Shown: piece by piece, positions 48,901-61,141 of the stretch
Layout of the letters: every line of letters begins with the position of its first letter
Position numbering within the stretch: position 1 is the first letter of the stretch
Origin: Cloeon dipterum
Lineage: Eukaryota > Arthropoda > Insecta > Ephemeroptera > Baetidae
Reading direction: 5' to 3'
DNA length: 64,000 bases
NCBI RefSeq assembly: GCF_949628265.1
Contig: NC_088786.1
Coordinates: 14,446,001-14,510,000 of the forward strand
Position numbers and translations under genes: made by a program
Notes under the pieces: model-generated
Databases searched by the model: none
Seen by the model: only the letters and a program-made list of their open reading frames with translations
What the model was told of the DNA's origin: nothing

Positions 48901-51900
48901 TAAAAAAAATCGGAAAAACTTAATAGTCTATAGTTTTATACTAGCAAACGTTGCAAACAAAAAAATCCTTCTATAGGAAGCACAATATGCAAATAAAAAT
49001 TAAATTTGTTCAATTTCTTATTTCTACTTACAGTTGTTTCCGGAGAAAATTCTATGACTTACGTAAAGCTCAGAGATACCCAATGCTTATCAAAATCAAG
49101 TAATGGAGTTGTATACCTAAAAAATATAACAAATCAAAATAATTTTTCAAACATGTAAAAAATGTAATTGATATATTTATCTGCGCCAAAATTAATTCTA
49201 TATATAAAATAATTAATCTCACATCATTTAATCTGCGGTTTAGATTATTCCTTGGGTGTTCTACTGTCCTCCCCATACTCTGTTGCGAGATGAAAAATGC
49301 GGTTGTTTTCACCACAGAGCGCGCGCAGAGCGAGCGATGTTTTGTTTTACTTCTCACGTCGGGGCGACGCGTCGGAAATTTATTCTCTCTTTGTAGTTAA
49401 TTTAGTATCAGCGCGCATTATTTATTGTGCCTAATCTAATAAATCGTAGATCCGCTCTCTCATCCATGCCGCTCGCTGAAAATAATTTTTGTTGCCTTTT
49501 ATTTATGACTTGCTCTCCTTTTTCTCCTGCCGAGAGCGCGGTGCATTTAAAACAAGGAGCAAAACTGCTTCAGAGCAAGATTATCTCTTTCGTATCGTTC
49601 GTCATTTAAAAATAATTAAATTTCATCTCCTGCGCGGCCGCCGCTGGAAAAAGCAATAAGACTGAGAAGAGCAAGACCTCTCTCTGAGTCAGTTGCCATT
49701 AATAAGACATACGGCTTTTATAATTAAAACCGACGCCTTTAACTCCCGTGATGAGAGGATCCCCGCAGCTTTATTTAACTAGCCCTGCTTAAAGGAGCAT
49801 CACAAACTTTGTGAAAAAGCTCGTTTTCGCCGTCGACGTTTCGTCCAGTATATAATCACTCCATTAATAGAATCACAGGGTAATGGAACGAAGGGTTTAA
49901 AATTTCTAATTTTAAATGCGCAAAATATACCACAGTTTTTATCTATTAAAATTAATTTTGAGAGGTGTTAGCTAATTTTTCCTATAATTTAACGGAACAA
50001 TAGTTTTGCTTTAGAAAACTTAAAATCTTTAAGATTAAAAATAATTTATTAAACTATGATAAAATTCTTTAAAAATATTGCACAGGGTAGAGGGAAAACT
50101 AGCTATACAGGAACCAGTTTTTTTAATGCAAAATTGCTGATGTTTGAAGGGAAAATATATTTTTATTTTGTTCGAGAAATGAAATTGCTGAAAGTTTTAA
50201 ATTTATATTTAATGAATGTTGTATAGAGATGAGTTTTCCATAAAAATTAACTAATGGAGGTCTCACACCTTTCGTCCAACTCACACTTCTCGGTGATAGG
50301 GCATTATCATTGGTTATTCCCATCAGACCGAGAAGTTAGCGGAAACCATAAGTCCACGCACTATGTCTGGAACATATCTTGGGTAAAATTTGTTCGGAAT
50401 TAATGTGTGGTCTTCCTAGAAACGCATTTTAGACTTGATCAATAAACGTGGCTGCTAAAAGTGCTGTGACAGGGGCACAAACGCGTCAAACACAGCCAAA
50501 CAGCAGATTGTTCAATTTTTGTGCCCTGAATCGACACAATACTGTATGCGGCGGCATATGGCAGTTTAATGGAGTCACTCACTCATTATTCCATTATTTA
50601 TTGTCCGCCCAGCTCTGAGCTCAAACCTGTCCCGCCGCTCGGAATTAATGGCCGACTTCTTTTTATTACCTTTTCACTGCTTCCCATTCTCGCCGCGACT
50701 TCCTTCTAAATGTGTACGTATATAAATGCAGCATGCGCGAGTGCTGCGGCAGGTAATTTTTAAAAATGGCCACACAACGCGATTCACGCAGCGGCAGCTG
50801 ACTGATTGTGTTCATGCAGTGTGTAGCTTGGCTTGCGGTAATATCATCATCATCATTATTGTCGTCGTTGCTCTCTTTGGGATGCACACGGCTGTTATTG
50901 CTGCGCTTCTGGTGGAGCCGTTTATTGAATTGTTTGGCCGCGTGTGTGCTGCGCCAGTCGAGCGTGAAGTCGACACTCGAATTTAAACTCCTCTGACCAG
51001 CAGCAATGAATGATCGTAGTCAGTGCAATAAAGCATTACCGTCGTGACTGCTGAACACAGACCGTTGAAAACACTGACATGAATTGATAGTAATAACGGG
51101 CATTCAGTTTTGTCAAGTGAGAGATGGCAACATTTGAGATAATTTTCTGCATTTTTAGTTTCTTCCTGTTTTAAATATGATTATTTGCAATGTTTTCAAA
51201 ACCTTTGAACACAATGTAAAACGTAACCCCCTGCTAGTGAAACTTTTAATGCACATTTTTGTTGATTTCAAGTGCCTTTTTAAGGCAGATTAGATTCGTA
51301 CGATCGATGAGAAAATAATGTAAACACGGACTAAGTTATTTAATGGCCATTTCTTCGAATCAATCAATTAGATAAACAAAGTCACTGTATTATTTCCCTA
51401 CTAAGTCTAATGACCGAAAGTAGACAAAATTGAGGAGCTTGCCCTTGACTACGGTGCGATCATCGGCACGTTTATTTAGCACGAGCCCCTCAAAAATAAA
51501 TCAAAGCTGAGAGTGGTGGGTAATTCAGTTGTGAATGGCCACTCGAGAGTTGGCTGGACAATTGTGTGACAATGGGCCTCCCAGTGGCCACTCTCTCACA
51601 ATCAGTCGCGCACATAACACGCCGATTTCATTGTGTTTAAGGCGTGATTGCAGTCGTGCTTCGCAATTTATTGCACTCGGCCTTATGCTGCTGCGAGTTG
51701 AAATGAGGATGAGCGCACAGCAAACGAGGTTTGGAAATAAATTGGCTGCGCGCACAATACACAGAAGAAAGAAGTATGCTTGAATGCAGGAGACGATCTC
51801 AATTTGGGTTTAATTTATAGGCCTGCTGCACGCAAAATGTGGCGTGTTGAATGTTTCTTGTGGACAACTTTGTATAAAATAAATGATACTATATATATGA

Positions 51901-52585
51901 GCTCAGAAGAATCATAACGCAGGCTATTTAATTTTAAACTTGAAACTCGCTTACATACATGAAGTGATGCCAATTTTAATGTTTAATGATTTAAGTTTCA
52001 GGTGCAATATGCAAGCAATAGGTTAATGCCAAATTAGTAATGTAGGATAGTTACATGAATAAATAATATATTTTGTTCGAAAATATTTTAACCATAAATG
52101 ATTAAGTAAAATTGCCTAAACCTACAGAAATTTATTGATCATTTTTAAAAACAAGCTGGCTGCATCAAAGAAAAATCTTACAAAGCGGACCATTCTTGTA
52201 AAATAAATATCAATAATAATAATTTCAAGAACAGAAATGCTAATGCAGTGCTTGTTTTAAGTTGCACTGCGTTAAGCCAAGATTGATTCTTTCTTCTTCT
52301 TCGTGTTTTATATGTTTGCTTAAAATATAATCTTAAAATTAGTTTTTTTCCAATTCAATGCCAAAGAAAGATAGGAATGGACGTTGACCATTGACTCTTC
52401 AAGTCAAACCAAGGAAATGTAAAGCAATTAATCAATTAGTTAGCAATTAAAGTTATCAGATTGTGCGTTTTGAGGAGAATTAAAGACTGTTGACGCCCAA
52501 ACGAGCATTTGATAAGACCGTGATTTTAAAAGTGACTAAGTGCCACTCAGCAAAATATACTTAAACCATACGTAATCAGCGGGAG
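39925..52585. other. Large non-coding interval between the zinc-finger and peritrophin genes
   Basis: No gene was recognised. CpG-richer blocks occur at about 40.5-41.1, 41.3-41.75, 42.5-42.8, 43.2-43.6, 45.1-45.7, 46.4-46.9, 48.05-48.6, 49.25-49.85, 50.55-51.0 and 51.45-51.8 kb. They are separated by AT-rich spacers. I saw no tRNA cloverleaf, rRNA or microRNA that I know. Open frames are short and lack conserved motifs. Confidence 0.5.
50285..50336. repeat. Hairpin with 10-bp perfect stem
   Basis: ACTTCTCGGT (50285-50294) pairs perfectly with ACCGAGAAGT (50327-50336). Inside it a 2-nt bulge is followed by a further short GAT/ATC stem. The whole structure is 52 nt. The function is unknown. 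Confidence 0.7.
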
Positions 52586-52623
52586 TATAAAGACTCACAA
52601 AATTCGGTTTGCTGATCATTTTG
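52586..52623 (+). promoter_or_regulatory. TATA-box and initiator of the peritrophin gene
   Basis: TATAAAG at 52586-52592 and an initiator TCATTT at 52616-52621 place the start at about 52618, 32 bp after the TATA box. The predicted 5' UTR is 36 nt. This is the geometry of a strong, tissue-specific arthropod promoter. Confidence 0.7.
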
Positions 52624-52653
52624 AAGATTCGCATTAAACAATTCACTAGCAAA

Positions 52654-55129
52654 ATGATACGTAAGTAACTTCTGGTTTCTGTTAAATGGCAATTAAAACT
52701 ATACTAATTGCATTTTTTTTTAGGAATATTTGCGATTTGCGTGCTAGCAACTGCTAGTCTTGCTAGCCGTTGCCCACAAAAGCCGGATTGCTCCTCAGGC
52801 CGATTGGAACTTCATCCCCATGCAGACTGTACACAATTTTACAAATGTGAAGATGGACTCGTAACGACCTTTGTATGTCCAGAAGGAATGGCATTCAGTC
52901 GTGTCCACAGAACTTGTGACTCTGTTGCTAACGTCAATTGCGTTTTCTGCTCTTATGAAGAATTAAAGAACACGCACGATGAAAACGTGATCAGATGTGG
53001 TGAGTTTAAAAATAAATTTATATACCTTAATATTGTTGTTTATTCTCCATGATTTAAAAATACTGTTCAAGATATTTCTCAAAAGTATCAAATTAATTTT
53101 TTTACGGAATTGCACTGTTTAAAATTCATATTGATACCTTTCTTCGGTTGCATCAATAACTGATCCATAGATTACAGTCAGCTTCCTTAATGGTGAATAT
53201 TATTTTATTTTTTTTTTAAATTTTTACTGACCTTTCTATTTTGCTTAGCATAATTCAAATTTTCTGGTATTTTACTGTCGCTTTTTTGAAAAAAATTCAG
53301 TTCTTCTCTATACATAGCACATATACCTATAGGATACTGCCTTCAATTTTAACTGAACCATTATGACAATCATGGGTGTTAATAGCATTTTCCCATATAA
53401 TTATATCAAACGAAAACAACATCTGGGGATTTAGCACTTGTGACAACAAATCGACTTATTTACATAATTTTTATATTTTAATTGCTTCATTTAAGGAGGA
53501 GGAGGAGGAGGAGGAGGAGGTGGTGGTGGTGGTGGAGGAGGTGGAGGAGGTGGTGGTGGTGGTGGAGGGGGTGGTGGTGGTGGAGGAGGAGGAGGAGGGG
53601 GTGGTGGTGGTTGCTACCCTACCACGATCGCCCCAGCAACAACCACGACCGAGCAAACTACAATCACTCCAACCACTACTACAACTACGCAAACCTGCAC
53701 CACAACGACTACGCCAACCACCACAACCACTACGCCAACCACCACAACTACTAGGCCAACTACAACCACTACGCCAACTACCACAACCACTACGCCAACC
53801 ACCACAACTACTAGGCCAACTACAACCACTACGCCAACTACCACAACCACTACGCCAACCACCACAACAACTACGCCAACCACCACAACTACTAGGCCAA
53901 CTACAACCACTACGCCAACTACCACAGTAACTACGTCAACCACCACAAGAACTACGCCAACCACCACAACCACTACGCCAACTACCACAACAACTACGTC
54001 AACCACCACAACAACTACGCCAACCACCACAACAACTACGCCAACCACCACAACAACTACGCCAACCACCACAACTACTAGGCCAACCACAACCACTAGG
54101 CCAACCACCACAACTACTAGGCCAACTACAACCACTACGCCAACTACCACAACCACTACGCCAACTACCACAGTAACTACGTCAACCACCACAACAACTA
54201 CGCCAACCACCACATCCACTACGCCATCCACCACAACCACTAGGCCTACGCCATCCACCACAACCACTCCGCTAACCACTACTACCTCTACTCCACCGAA
54301 CACGAACTACCCAACCACGACAACAACTTCAACTACAATCACAACCACGATTTTTACCGATATTACGACCAAGAAGGAAACTTTACCAACCGTTGTTGAT
54401 GTTACAACGGAACGAGTAACTTCATCAACAGCAATGGATATAACAACGGAACGAGTGACTCCACCACCAGCAACGGATCCTACAACGGAACGAGTAACTC
54501 CACCACCAGCAACGGATCCTACAACGGAACGAGTAACTCCATCACCAGCAACGGATCTTACAACGGAACGAGTGACTCCGTCACCAGCAACAGAACCATC
54601 AACTGAGAGAGTCACAACCGTGAAATCCACCACTATAGACATACCAGCGCCATGCTTGAATAAACCTCTTAGGCCCGAACGCTGTCCAGAAACATCTAAG
54701 TGCAAAATGCTGGAAGTAACGAGACTCCCTTATTACTCTGACTGCTCTTCATTTGTGTCATGCTTCCTTGGAATCACCACTGTCACAAAATGTCCTGAAG
54801 GAACTGAATTCAACGCACGACTGAGGGAATGCGTAGATCCAAAATTGTCGGAATGTTCCTTCTGCATCCCTGTTGAGCAAGAGCTCAAAATTCCAACAAA
54901 ATCTCTGGTCATTGCTCACCCACCATGTAGTGAAAAGCCCAAGTGTAATATATTTGATATTGGCTTAATCCAACCTCATGAGGTCGATTGCAAAAAATTC
55001 TATCATTGTGATGCTGGCATGCAACTTGAATGGCAGTGTGGCTCCGACATGGAATTTGACCCGAAGCGCCTTATGTGCATTTCTTCAAAACTCTCAACGT
55101 GCAAGAAATGTCAGGTCCAAAATCCATAA
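52654..55129 (+). CDS. Mucin-like peritrophin with three chitin-binding domains
   Basis: Secreted chitin-binding protein, likely of the peritrophic matrix or cuticle lining. Exons: 52654-52660 (only ATGATAC), 52724-52999, 53496-55129; 1917 nt, 638 aa. A signal peptide (MIRIFAICVLATASLAS) is followed by chitin-binding type-2 domain 1 (cysteines 25, 38, 44, 54, 67, 75). The last exon opens with about 39 consecutive glycines (95-133). A Thr/Pro mucin region follows (about 136-365; TTTTTTP units), expected to be heavily O-glycosylated. Next come 13-residue repeats of the TTERVTPPPATDP type (about 400-468). Domain 2 spans about 491-550 (CPETSKC...SDCSSFVSC...CPEGTEF...C) and domain 3 about 573-633 (CSEKPKC...DCKKFYHC...C). 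The reading frame is open through all repeats. Linked domains at both ends suit cross-linking of chitin fibrils, with the mucin arm as hydrated spacer. I know no exact ortholog. Confidence 0.9.
53496..53611 (+). repeat. GGN trinucleotide repeat coding for poly-glycine
   Basis: An unbroken run of GGA/GGT/GGG codons, starting directly at the splice acceptor of the last peritrophin exon. It is purine-rich and prone to slippage, so its length is likely variable and hard to assemble. Confidence 0.9.
53690..54290 (+). repeat. Thr/Pro minisatellite (18- and 21-bp units)
   Basis: Tandem units of the form CCAACCACCACAACCACTACG (shown in effect as PTTTTTT) and a shorter 18-bp form with AGG for ACG, giving PTTTTTRPTTTTTP patterns. 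Unit order looks shuffled, with larger blocks repeated, as expected from unequal exchange. Confidence 0.85.
54400..54610 (+). repeat. 39-bp coding repeat (13 aa, about five copies)
   Basis: Near-identical 39-bp units encode TTERVTPPPATDP and variants. The first and last copies are the most diverged. Confidence 0.85.
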
Positions 55130-55196
55130 ATTAATTTTTTCAAACTTTCATAATATGGAATCTAAATGTGTTTTAACTTATTCATCCTTTTCCAAT

Positions 55197-55202
55197 AATA
55201 AA
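55197..55202 (+). other. Poly(A) signal of the peritrophin gene (AATAAA)
   Basis: AATAAA 68 nt past the stop codon; it gives a short 3' UTR. Confidence 0.65.
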
Positions 55203-57154
55203 ATATTTACCTCGTCTTGACTCCACTCCTTGCATGAATTCATTTACCAAATAAAAGACATCTGCAGCACAATTAAGGAAGGTACAACCAAGAGGACTCC
55301 TAAATTCATTAATTCCCCATTCCCAGATGAGGCATTACAACAACAGTCGACGGACAGTAGAAGCGAGGGTGGTTTCGCGGGGGTTGTTGTTATGATAATG
55401 AGTCAATCTGTTGTTTAACTGATGATGGAGCACTTGAAAGTTGGCCTCCCTGGAGACGGCAAGGGGTTAAATTACACGCATACCTTAATGACAACAATCA
55501 ACCCCTTCCTTTAATTCATTAGACAAAGTGCTCTTCCGAGCTTGCAATAAATAAAGTGGCGGCTCGCGTGACAAGCTCGCTCATTTTCCTCTTCCAGCAG
55601 CCTATCACATTACGTTTGCGTCCAATAATTACATGCCGACCAGCAAATTTATTTGTCCCCCTTCCACCCGTTTGACCTGCTGGAAAAGCACTTGAATGGG
55701 TTAGTCTTCGCTTCTTAAGCCTGATAAAATGATAGCTGAAATTCAATGCAGGTTTTTTATGAAGAAGGAATAAAACCGTGATTTTGAAATATTTGAGCAG
55801 TTGGCTGAGGCTCAATTTATTTATGCAAATTCACCAATTTGCATCCCCTAATGTTTCATCTTGCGCGTTGTATCCGCTCCAGTGACGGTGCAGACGGCCC
55901 ACCGAGCATGACTGTCAGGTCACAAAAGTCAACCCTACAAGTTGTTATTGCCGAGCTAATATTATCCGGTCCATATTAAATGCACGCCCTCTTCTCTCTC
56001 AGCAGCGAGGGTTGAGAGAGCAGAGGAATTGCTGATGAGGGTTGCATATTCTACACTTGTGCTCAGCGCGCCGTCTCATCCCTCGCGCTGGCTATCAATT
56101 CGCCCCCTAGCAACACCAGCCTCTCGGTCCGCGAATAAATCAAGTTCGCGCTACTGAGCACGCACAAAGAGCCTGGCCAATCGTATTATGAAAATTAGTT
56201 GCTGGCTAGATTACCAAGCAAATGATTTACCAGAATCGCCCTTTAATGCCTGCGACGAGATCAACTCCGCAGTGTGTTTCGATCGGACGACATCTGCACG
56301 GGGAAGTTGTGTCTATGGGGTCGTATCTAAATCAGTAAATGATTCTTGCCACTGCTTCTTTAATTTTTGAAAAGCATAAATATGAAGCATTGAGGATACT
56401 CACATTTTGTAATACCTATTGTAATATTCATTCATGCCATCGTAATGTAACTTCTTTTAATTAATTTATAATTTACTCGTGCTTATTGAGGGGTTGGAAG
56501 CATAATAATATAACATAATAATGCTAATGAGTGGAGCGGGCGACATGCTTTCTCGAAATAAGTTTGCGCCGCAAACATGCTGCTGAGCACTGGCTTGAAA
56601 TTGATTCTTGCATAATTTTAACATGTTGCCTGTTATATTAGAACCCTGTGAGCTTTCTCTCTTCTCTTATATTTGGAATCTTCAAAAGAGTGCAGCCGCG
56701 TTTAGGGTAATAAACTGGCACGTGCGTTCGTTCAAATTATTCACTTTGACGCTAAAGTAATTTTTTACGACTTTCCAACAGTTCCTAATCAACTCCGACC
56801 CTGCGCGTTAAAGAAAACTCTTTTTACGACAGGAAGATAATCCGTGTTATTAAAATTATGCTAATGTATTATTAACAATTCAAGTGTAACGTAATCAAAT
56901 GAGTAAAAAACCGTAAAAAACAAATATTAACAATCAGTCTCACTTCTGAACTATTATTATAATAAAGTTAGATATAATCGGTTGATGATATTATTTTATT
57001 TGGACGGCAAGATCATATTCTAATAATTAATATTATTTTGGTTAATTGGTACCGGAAAATTTGTTGGTCTCAAAATATTTCAAATGACACATGTCATATT
57101 GACATTGGTTGCAAGAAATAGTCATTGTGTATGATACTATTAATAAACAAGAAA

Positions 57155-57476
57155 CAATTATTATTATTTTTTTTTGCTCTTTTTATCCCTGTACGAGGAC
57201 CGGGAAGGGCACGCACTGCACTAGCACGAATGCTGAAACCCGGGTCCCAATAACACCGCGAACGGATTACATGGGCGCACCAGGCCGCACAGGGACCCAG
57301 CCCACTCAAGGGCCACTTGCCTCCGCACCGAAGACTGCATTGAAACGCTAGACATTCGTCCCGTGAAGCCAAATCACGCATGCTGGAAAGGTGCAAACCA
57401 GCAAGTAGCGAGTCGGCGCCGGTGCGCCTCCCAGCCCGTTGAGCAATTCGAGTCACTAAACTAACCACTTTTTGCC
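57155..57476 (-). mobile_element. Degenerate tRNA-derived SINE-like element
   Basis: On the minus strand the segment begins with a tRNA-like head: an A-box-like AGTGGTTAGTTTAGTG (within 57449-57469). About 30 nt later comes a degraded B-box-like GGCGCCGACTCGC (57408-57420). A GC-rich body follows, ending in an A-rich tail with TAA-type repeats (57155-57175). This layout is that of a tRNA-derived SINE. The B box is poor and I found no clear target-site duplication, so a LINE fragment is an alternative. Confidence 0.35.
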
Positions 57477-59305
57477 ATTTCTGACATTGGGTAGCCAGTA
57501 TTAGATCTCCAAACTGCTCAAATACCTCACATTGCATTTGTTACAACAAACACTCATATGTATGTTTTTGTGTTGTATAGCTAAAGGAACTTTACAAAAT
57601 AAAAACACAACGCCCGATATTGGTGTCGGCCATGCAAATACACAGAGCCATTTTATTCTGATGGGACAATTAAATGCAAATTTTGTTCTAAAAAAATTTT
57701 GGGAACAGATGTGTGATTTTCGCCTGCGCGTGTCCAAAATCACTTGGGATGCTCATTGGGCACCGCATACATGTATAAATAATGCAGAGAGGGAACACGC
57801 GCTGGTTTTCGGCGGAAAACCAACCCTTTGGCGAGCTCAAAGAGACCGCCGCCACCTCGTTTCCGTGCTTCAGATGTGGATGTTGGGCCGGGCCAACCAG
57901 ATTATCGCGAGATAAACACAGGCTATAGCTGCCAAATTAATTTCTGACGCACAGACGCGCCGCACGCAAACTACGCTGCTGGTAATAACCCACTTATCAA
58001 TCAAAAATTCTCTCAAATTGAATTTGACATGATGAGCCACAGCACAAGTGTGTATATAATAATAACCGCGGAGATACTTGAGAGCGTCGCCGGCGGCTCT
58101 GAAAATGGGAAAAGCATCTGTCTTCCTGACTCTGCATGTTCTCAAGACCGTTCAGGCCGTCCAGGAAAAATCATAATTTGGTTTTAAGCGTGTGCTTCCA
58201 TTCTGCCTTTTCATTTGTTACAAGAAGCGATCGTTTGATTTATTTTGTGAAGATAAATCTTTAAAATCATGTTTTAACGGATATAATGATTAAGTTTTAC
58301 TGCAAAGATTTTTTAAGTGACATGAGATACTTAGGGGAGATAATTTTTATAGTTTTAATTTTCTAAGAAATTAAGATTGAGCCAACTGGGAAATATTTAT
58401 AAAAAGCTAAATAAAGTAAAGGTTTTACAAAATCATTTTTAACCCAGCACAGCCGTCTTGTATATTCGTCTAATATATTAGAGGATTTAGAAATACATTT
58501 TACATTGATGCGAAAATAATTTTATGATACAGCAACACTGCTGGCCCACATCAAACATAATTTTGAATCTAAATAATACAGTTTAAATGTAATCTAACTG
58601 AATTACGCATTTGCAATTACGCGAGATGCATGGCATTAGCATTAAGACCATAGTGGATTTTCTCAAAAGGATTTTGTCGCTTGGTTCTCAGATGTGGCTT
58701 GCTGCACTTTATTATTCTTATCAACGTGGTAACTTAGTCTCGACGCTGCGAATACTAGGAGGGCATAAAAATTACTGCGACGAGGAGATTGCTTGCACTC
58801 GAGATGAGTGTGTAAGTCGCTTTTAATCAACCAGCCGCACATTGATTGTGGCAGCAAATGCTCGCGTCGGTGTTTACAGTTAAGTCTCAAATTTTAGTGC
58901 TGAGAACGGGACCTTCTTTAGCACGCAGGCCCAAAATATCTGTACTTAAATGAGAGAGGGGTGCCCAGCAATAATGATAATTTCCAAGTATATAGCTAAT
59001 ATTTATTGTAACTGAAATTATCTGTGCTAGCATATAGCACACGCCTTTTTAGACGTGGTTGACCAATATTTTTCAAGAAAGTCAAACGTGGAATCAGTAA
59101 ATTAAAAAATTCTTTAAGGAGACTGATTGACAACTGAATTAATTTATTTATTAATATATGTTTATAATTTTTTTATAGAACAATTCGAAATAATTAATAA
59201 TTTCCCAAAGCCGGTCAGAGAGAAAGCTCCGTCTGGTCCCTTTCTTCATCTCACTAAATCAGCAGGGCTGCTGTGCGTCTGGGGGATGAATAGGGGTGGC
59301 GTGGC

Positions 59306-59308
<3 letters not shown>

Positions 59309-59341
<33 letters not shown>
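59309..59341. repeat. (CT)16 microsatellite
   Basis: An uninterrupted CT/GA dinucleotide run of 33 bp. It is also a potential GAGA-factor binding cluster on the minus strand. Confidence 0.95.
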
Positions 59342-59344
<3 letters not shown>

Positions 59345-61109
59345 TTTGTGCGTCCGTACGTCACGTCTCCATTGCGGCGCAGTATCTTAAGACGTTCCTA
59401 ATTGAATCTCGAGACGGCACACTCGCACACACAGGCGGCCAAATTGCCCGGACGCTCGTGATTGGCCGGCGCGGCATTCGCAAGGCCGCTTAATAGCCGA
59501 GAGGGCTCCGTCCGAGGAGACACACAAACACTCACTGCCTGAAACATTGATAACCCTCTTGACAATTTAATCCAGTGTAATCAACGGAAAAACAACCTCG
59601 GAAAGAAGTAAATTTCCGCACGCCCGCCGCCGCTGAGAAATGGCGCCGGGGATTTGCTTGCTGCCCTGCCCGAACTTGTGCAAAATGACGCTAATGCTTC
59701 GCAATATAAAGGAATTTGAACGGAATTAGGAGGAAGCCGTATCGAAATTCTAGAGGGAACCAAGTTTCATCCTTATAAACTTGAAATATTTATTCATGTC
59801 CACGCATAATTTTCAATTTCAAGTTTAATTTTAAGTTCTCGTTTTAATTATATTGTTGAACTATATACCAACCTCGTGTCGACATTTTAACTTAACAATT
59901 AGAATGTTTTTCATATTCAGCTCATCTTACTCCTAAAAAACATCACACGCGTTTGCTGTCCTTAAATTTCCATTCTCCGCGTGCGGCTGCTGTTGCTTGT
60001 GGCAACGTTTGCGCCTTTTCGTTGAGGAAATTAATAGCTTTTTAATGATTGCGGCGTCCTTTGTGCACAAGCGGCGGCGTAAAGCTGCCACCGCAGCCGA
60101 TTTGCCATAATTTCTTTGTTGAGCGAGCGTCGATCATTGTATCTGCACGCGAGAGGGCAAAACGATGAAGCGAGAGTGAGTGCCGGCCACGGGGGCTGGA
60201 AGGCTTTGCTGCAATTAGCCATGTGCTGCGTGCACATCAAGGCGCGCGAGCCGGGTGACCGCAACGGCCCCCAAAAAACAGATGACCACCCCCTCGGGGT
60301 GTTGGGCACACTTTTAGCTGCTTTGAAACACCTACATAAATACGCCGGCACCCTTTCGCTCGCGTGATACGCTCCAGGGCAGTGAACCACACCGACCTCT
60401 CCAATTTCCATCTGCTGCTGCTTAATTCTTTCTGGAAGCCACCATGATGATGTTCGGCAATGCGGTTCGGGGCTAATTTTGAACTTCATAATTCATAATT
60501 GCGGAAGCAATTTGAATACCTCTAAATTGTTGTGTAAGAAAGTGTTTTTAAAGTTTTGAACAAAATATAGGGACTAATAAAGAAGTATCAATAAGGTTGA
60601 ACAAAAAAGAGCATCATAATCTTAAGACGTTTTTTTCTTAATTAGAAAAATACTTGAGATAAGATTGTCTTTGTTTTGTAATCCCAGAAATTATTCTCTA
60701 TATATGTATCTTAATCATATTATATTTTATTGGAAAACAAATAAATATAAATTTTCATGAATGAACATTCTTAACTTGGTTTACTGAGATATGGTTTATG
60801 TTTTAATTTGTTTCTCACTTGTGCTGGATTTTGTCACTGCCCTCATGTGGCATGCGGCTGTCGGGGAAAATAGCAGCGACTGGTATAGTCACACTCTCCC
60901 TTTTGCTCCTTTGCAGCTCTTGAATTCGGCGCGACCACATTAAAGCGGCGCAATAAATTTCGAATGCGGGCGTCGCTTGCTGCTCTCTTTTTGACGCTTA
61001 CTCCCGCTGCATTTTGTAGCAAAACCGCACCAAACAGACCAGCCGCGCTACCTCCGCTTTCGCCCTCTTGAATTATGAATACATATTTTTCAAAAGTGGC
61101 GCCCTCGTG

Positions 61110-61141
61110 AATATGCATCAGGCCAGGGCAAGATGCATATT
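61110..61141. repeat. Inverted pair of POU-like sites
   Basis: AATATGCATC (61110-61119) and GATGCATATT (61132-61141) are exact reverse complements, separated by 12 bp. Each contains an ATGCATAT-like octamer variant. Confidence 0.6.

Noticed and set aside
52708..52723. Start of the peritrophin inside the intron just before the exon at 52724
   Set aside because: There is no ATG there in frame. The ATGATAC exon at 52654-52660, with its GTAAGT donor and TATA/initiator promoter, gives a proper signal peptide.
53376..53930. Glu/Val- and Gln/Pro-rich open frame on the plus strand, out of phase with the peritrophin
   Set aside because: It is the wrong frame through the same GGN and Thr/Pro repeats. 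The true frame continues from the chitin-binding exon into the C-terminal domains.
53614..54303. A 229-codon Val/Gly-rich open frame on the minus strand
   Set aside because: It is the antisense reading of the Thr/Pro repeat of the peritrophin; ACN/CCN repeats leave the reverse frames open without selection.
57094..57537. 147-codon open frame on the minus strand read as a reverse-transcriptase fragment
   Set aside because: No RT or endonuclease motifs are visible; the segment fits a SINE-like layout better.
60031..60489. 152-codon open frame on the minus strand
   Set aside because: It lies in a CpG-rich non-coding block, with no domain or splice context and a competing frame on the other strand.
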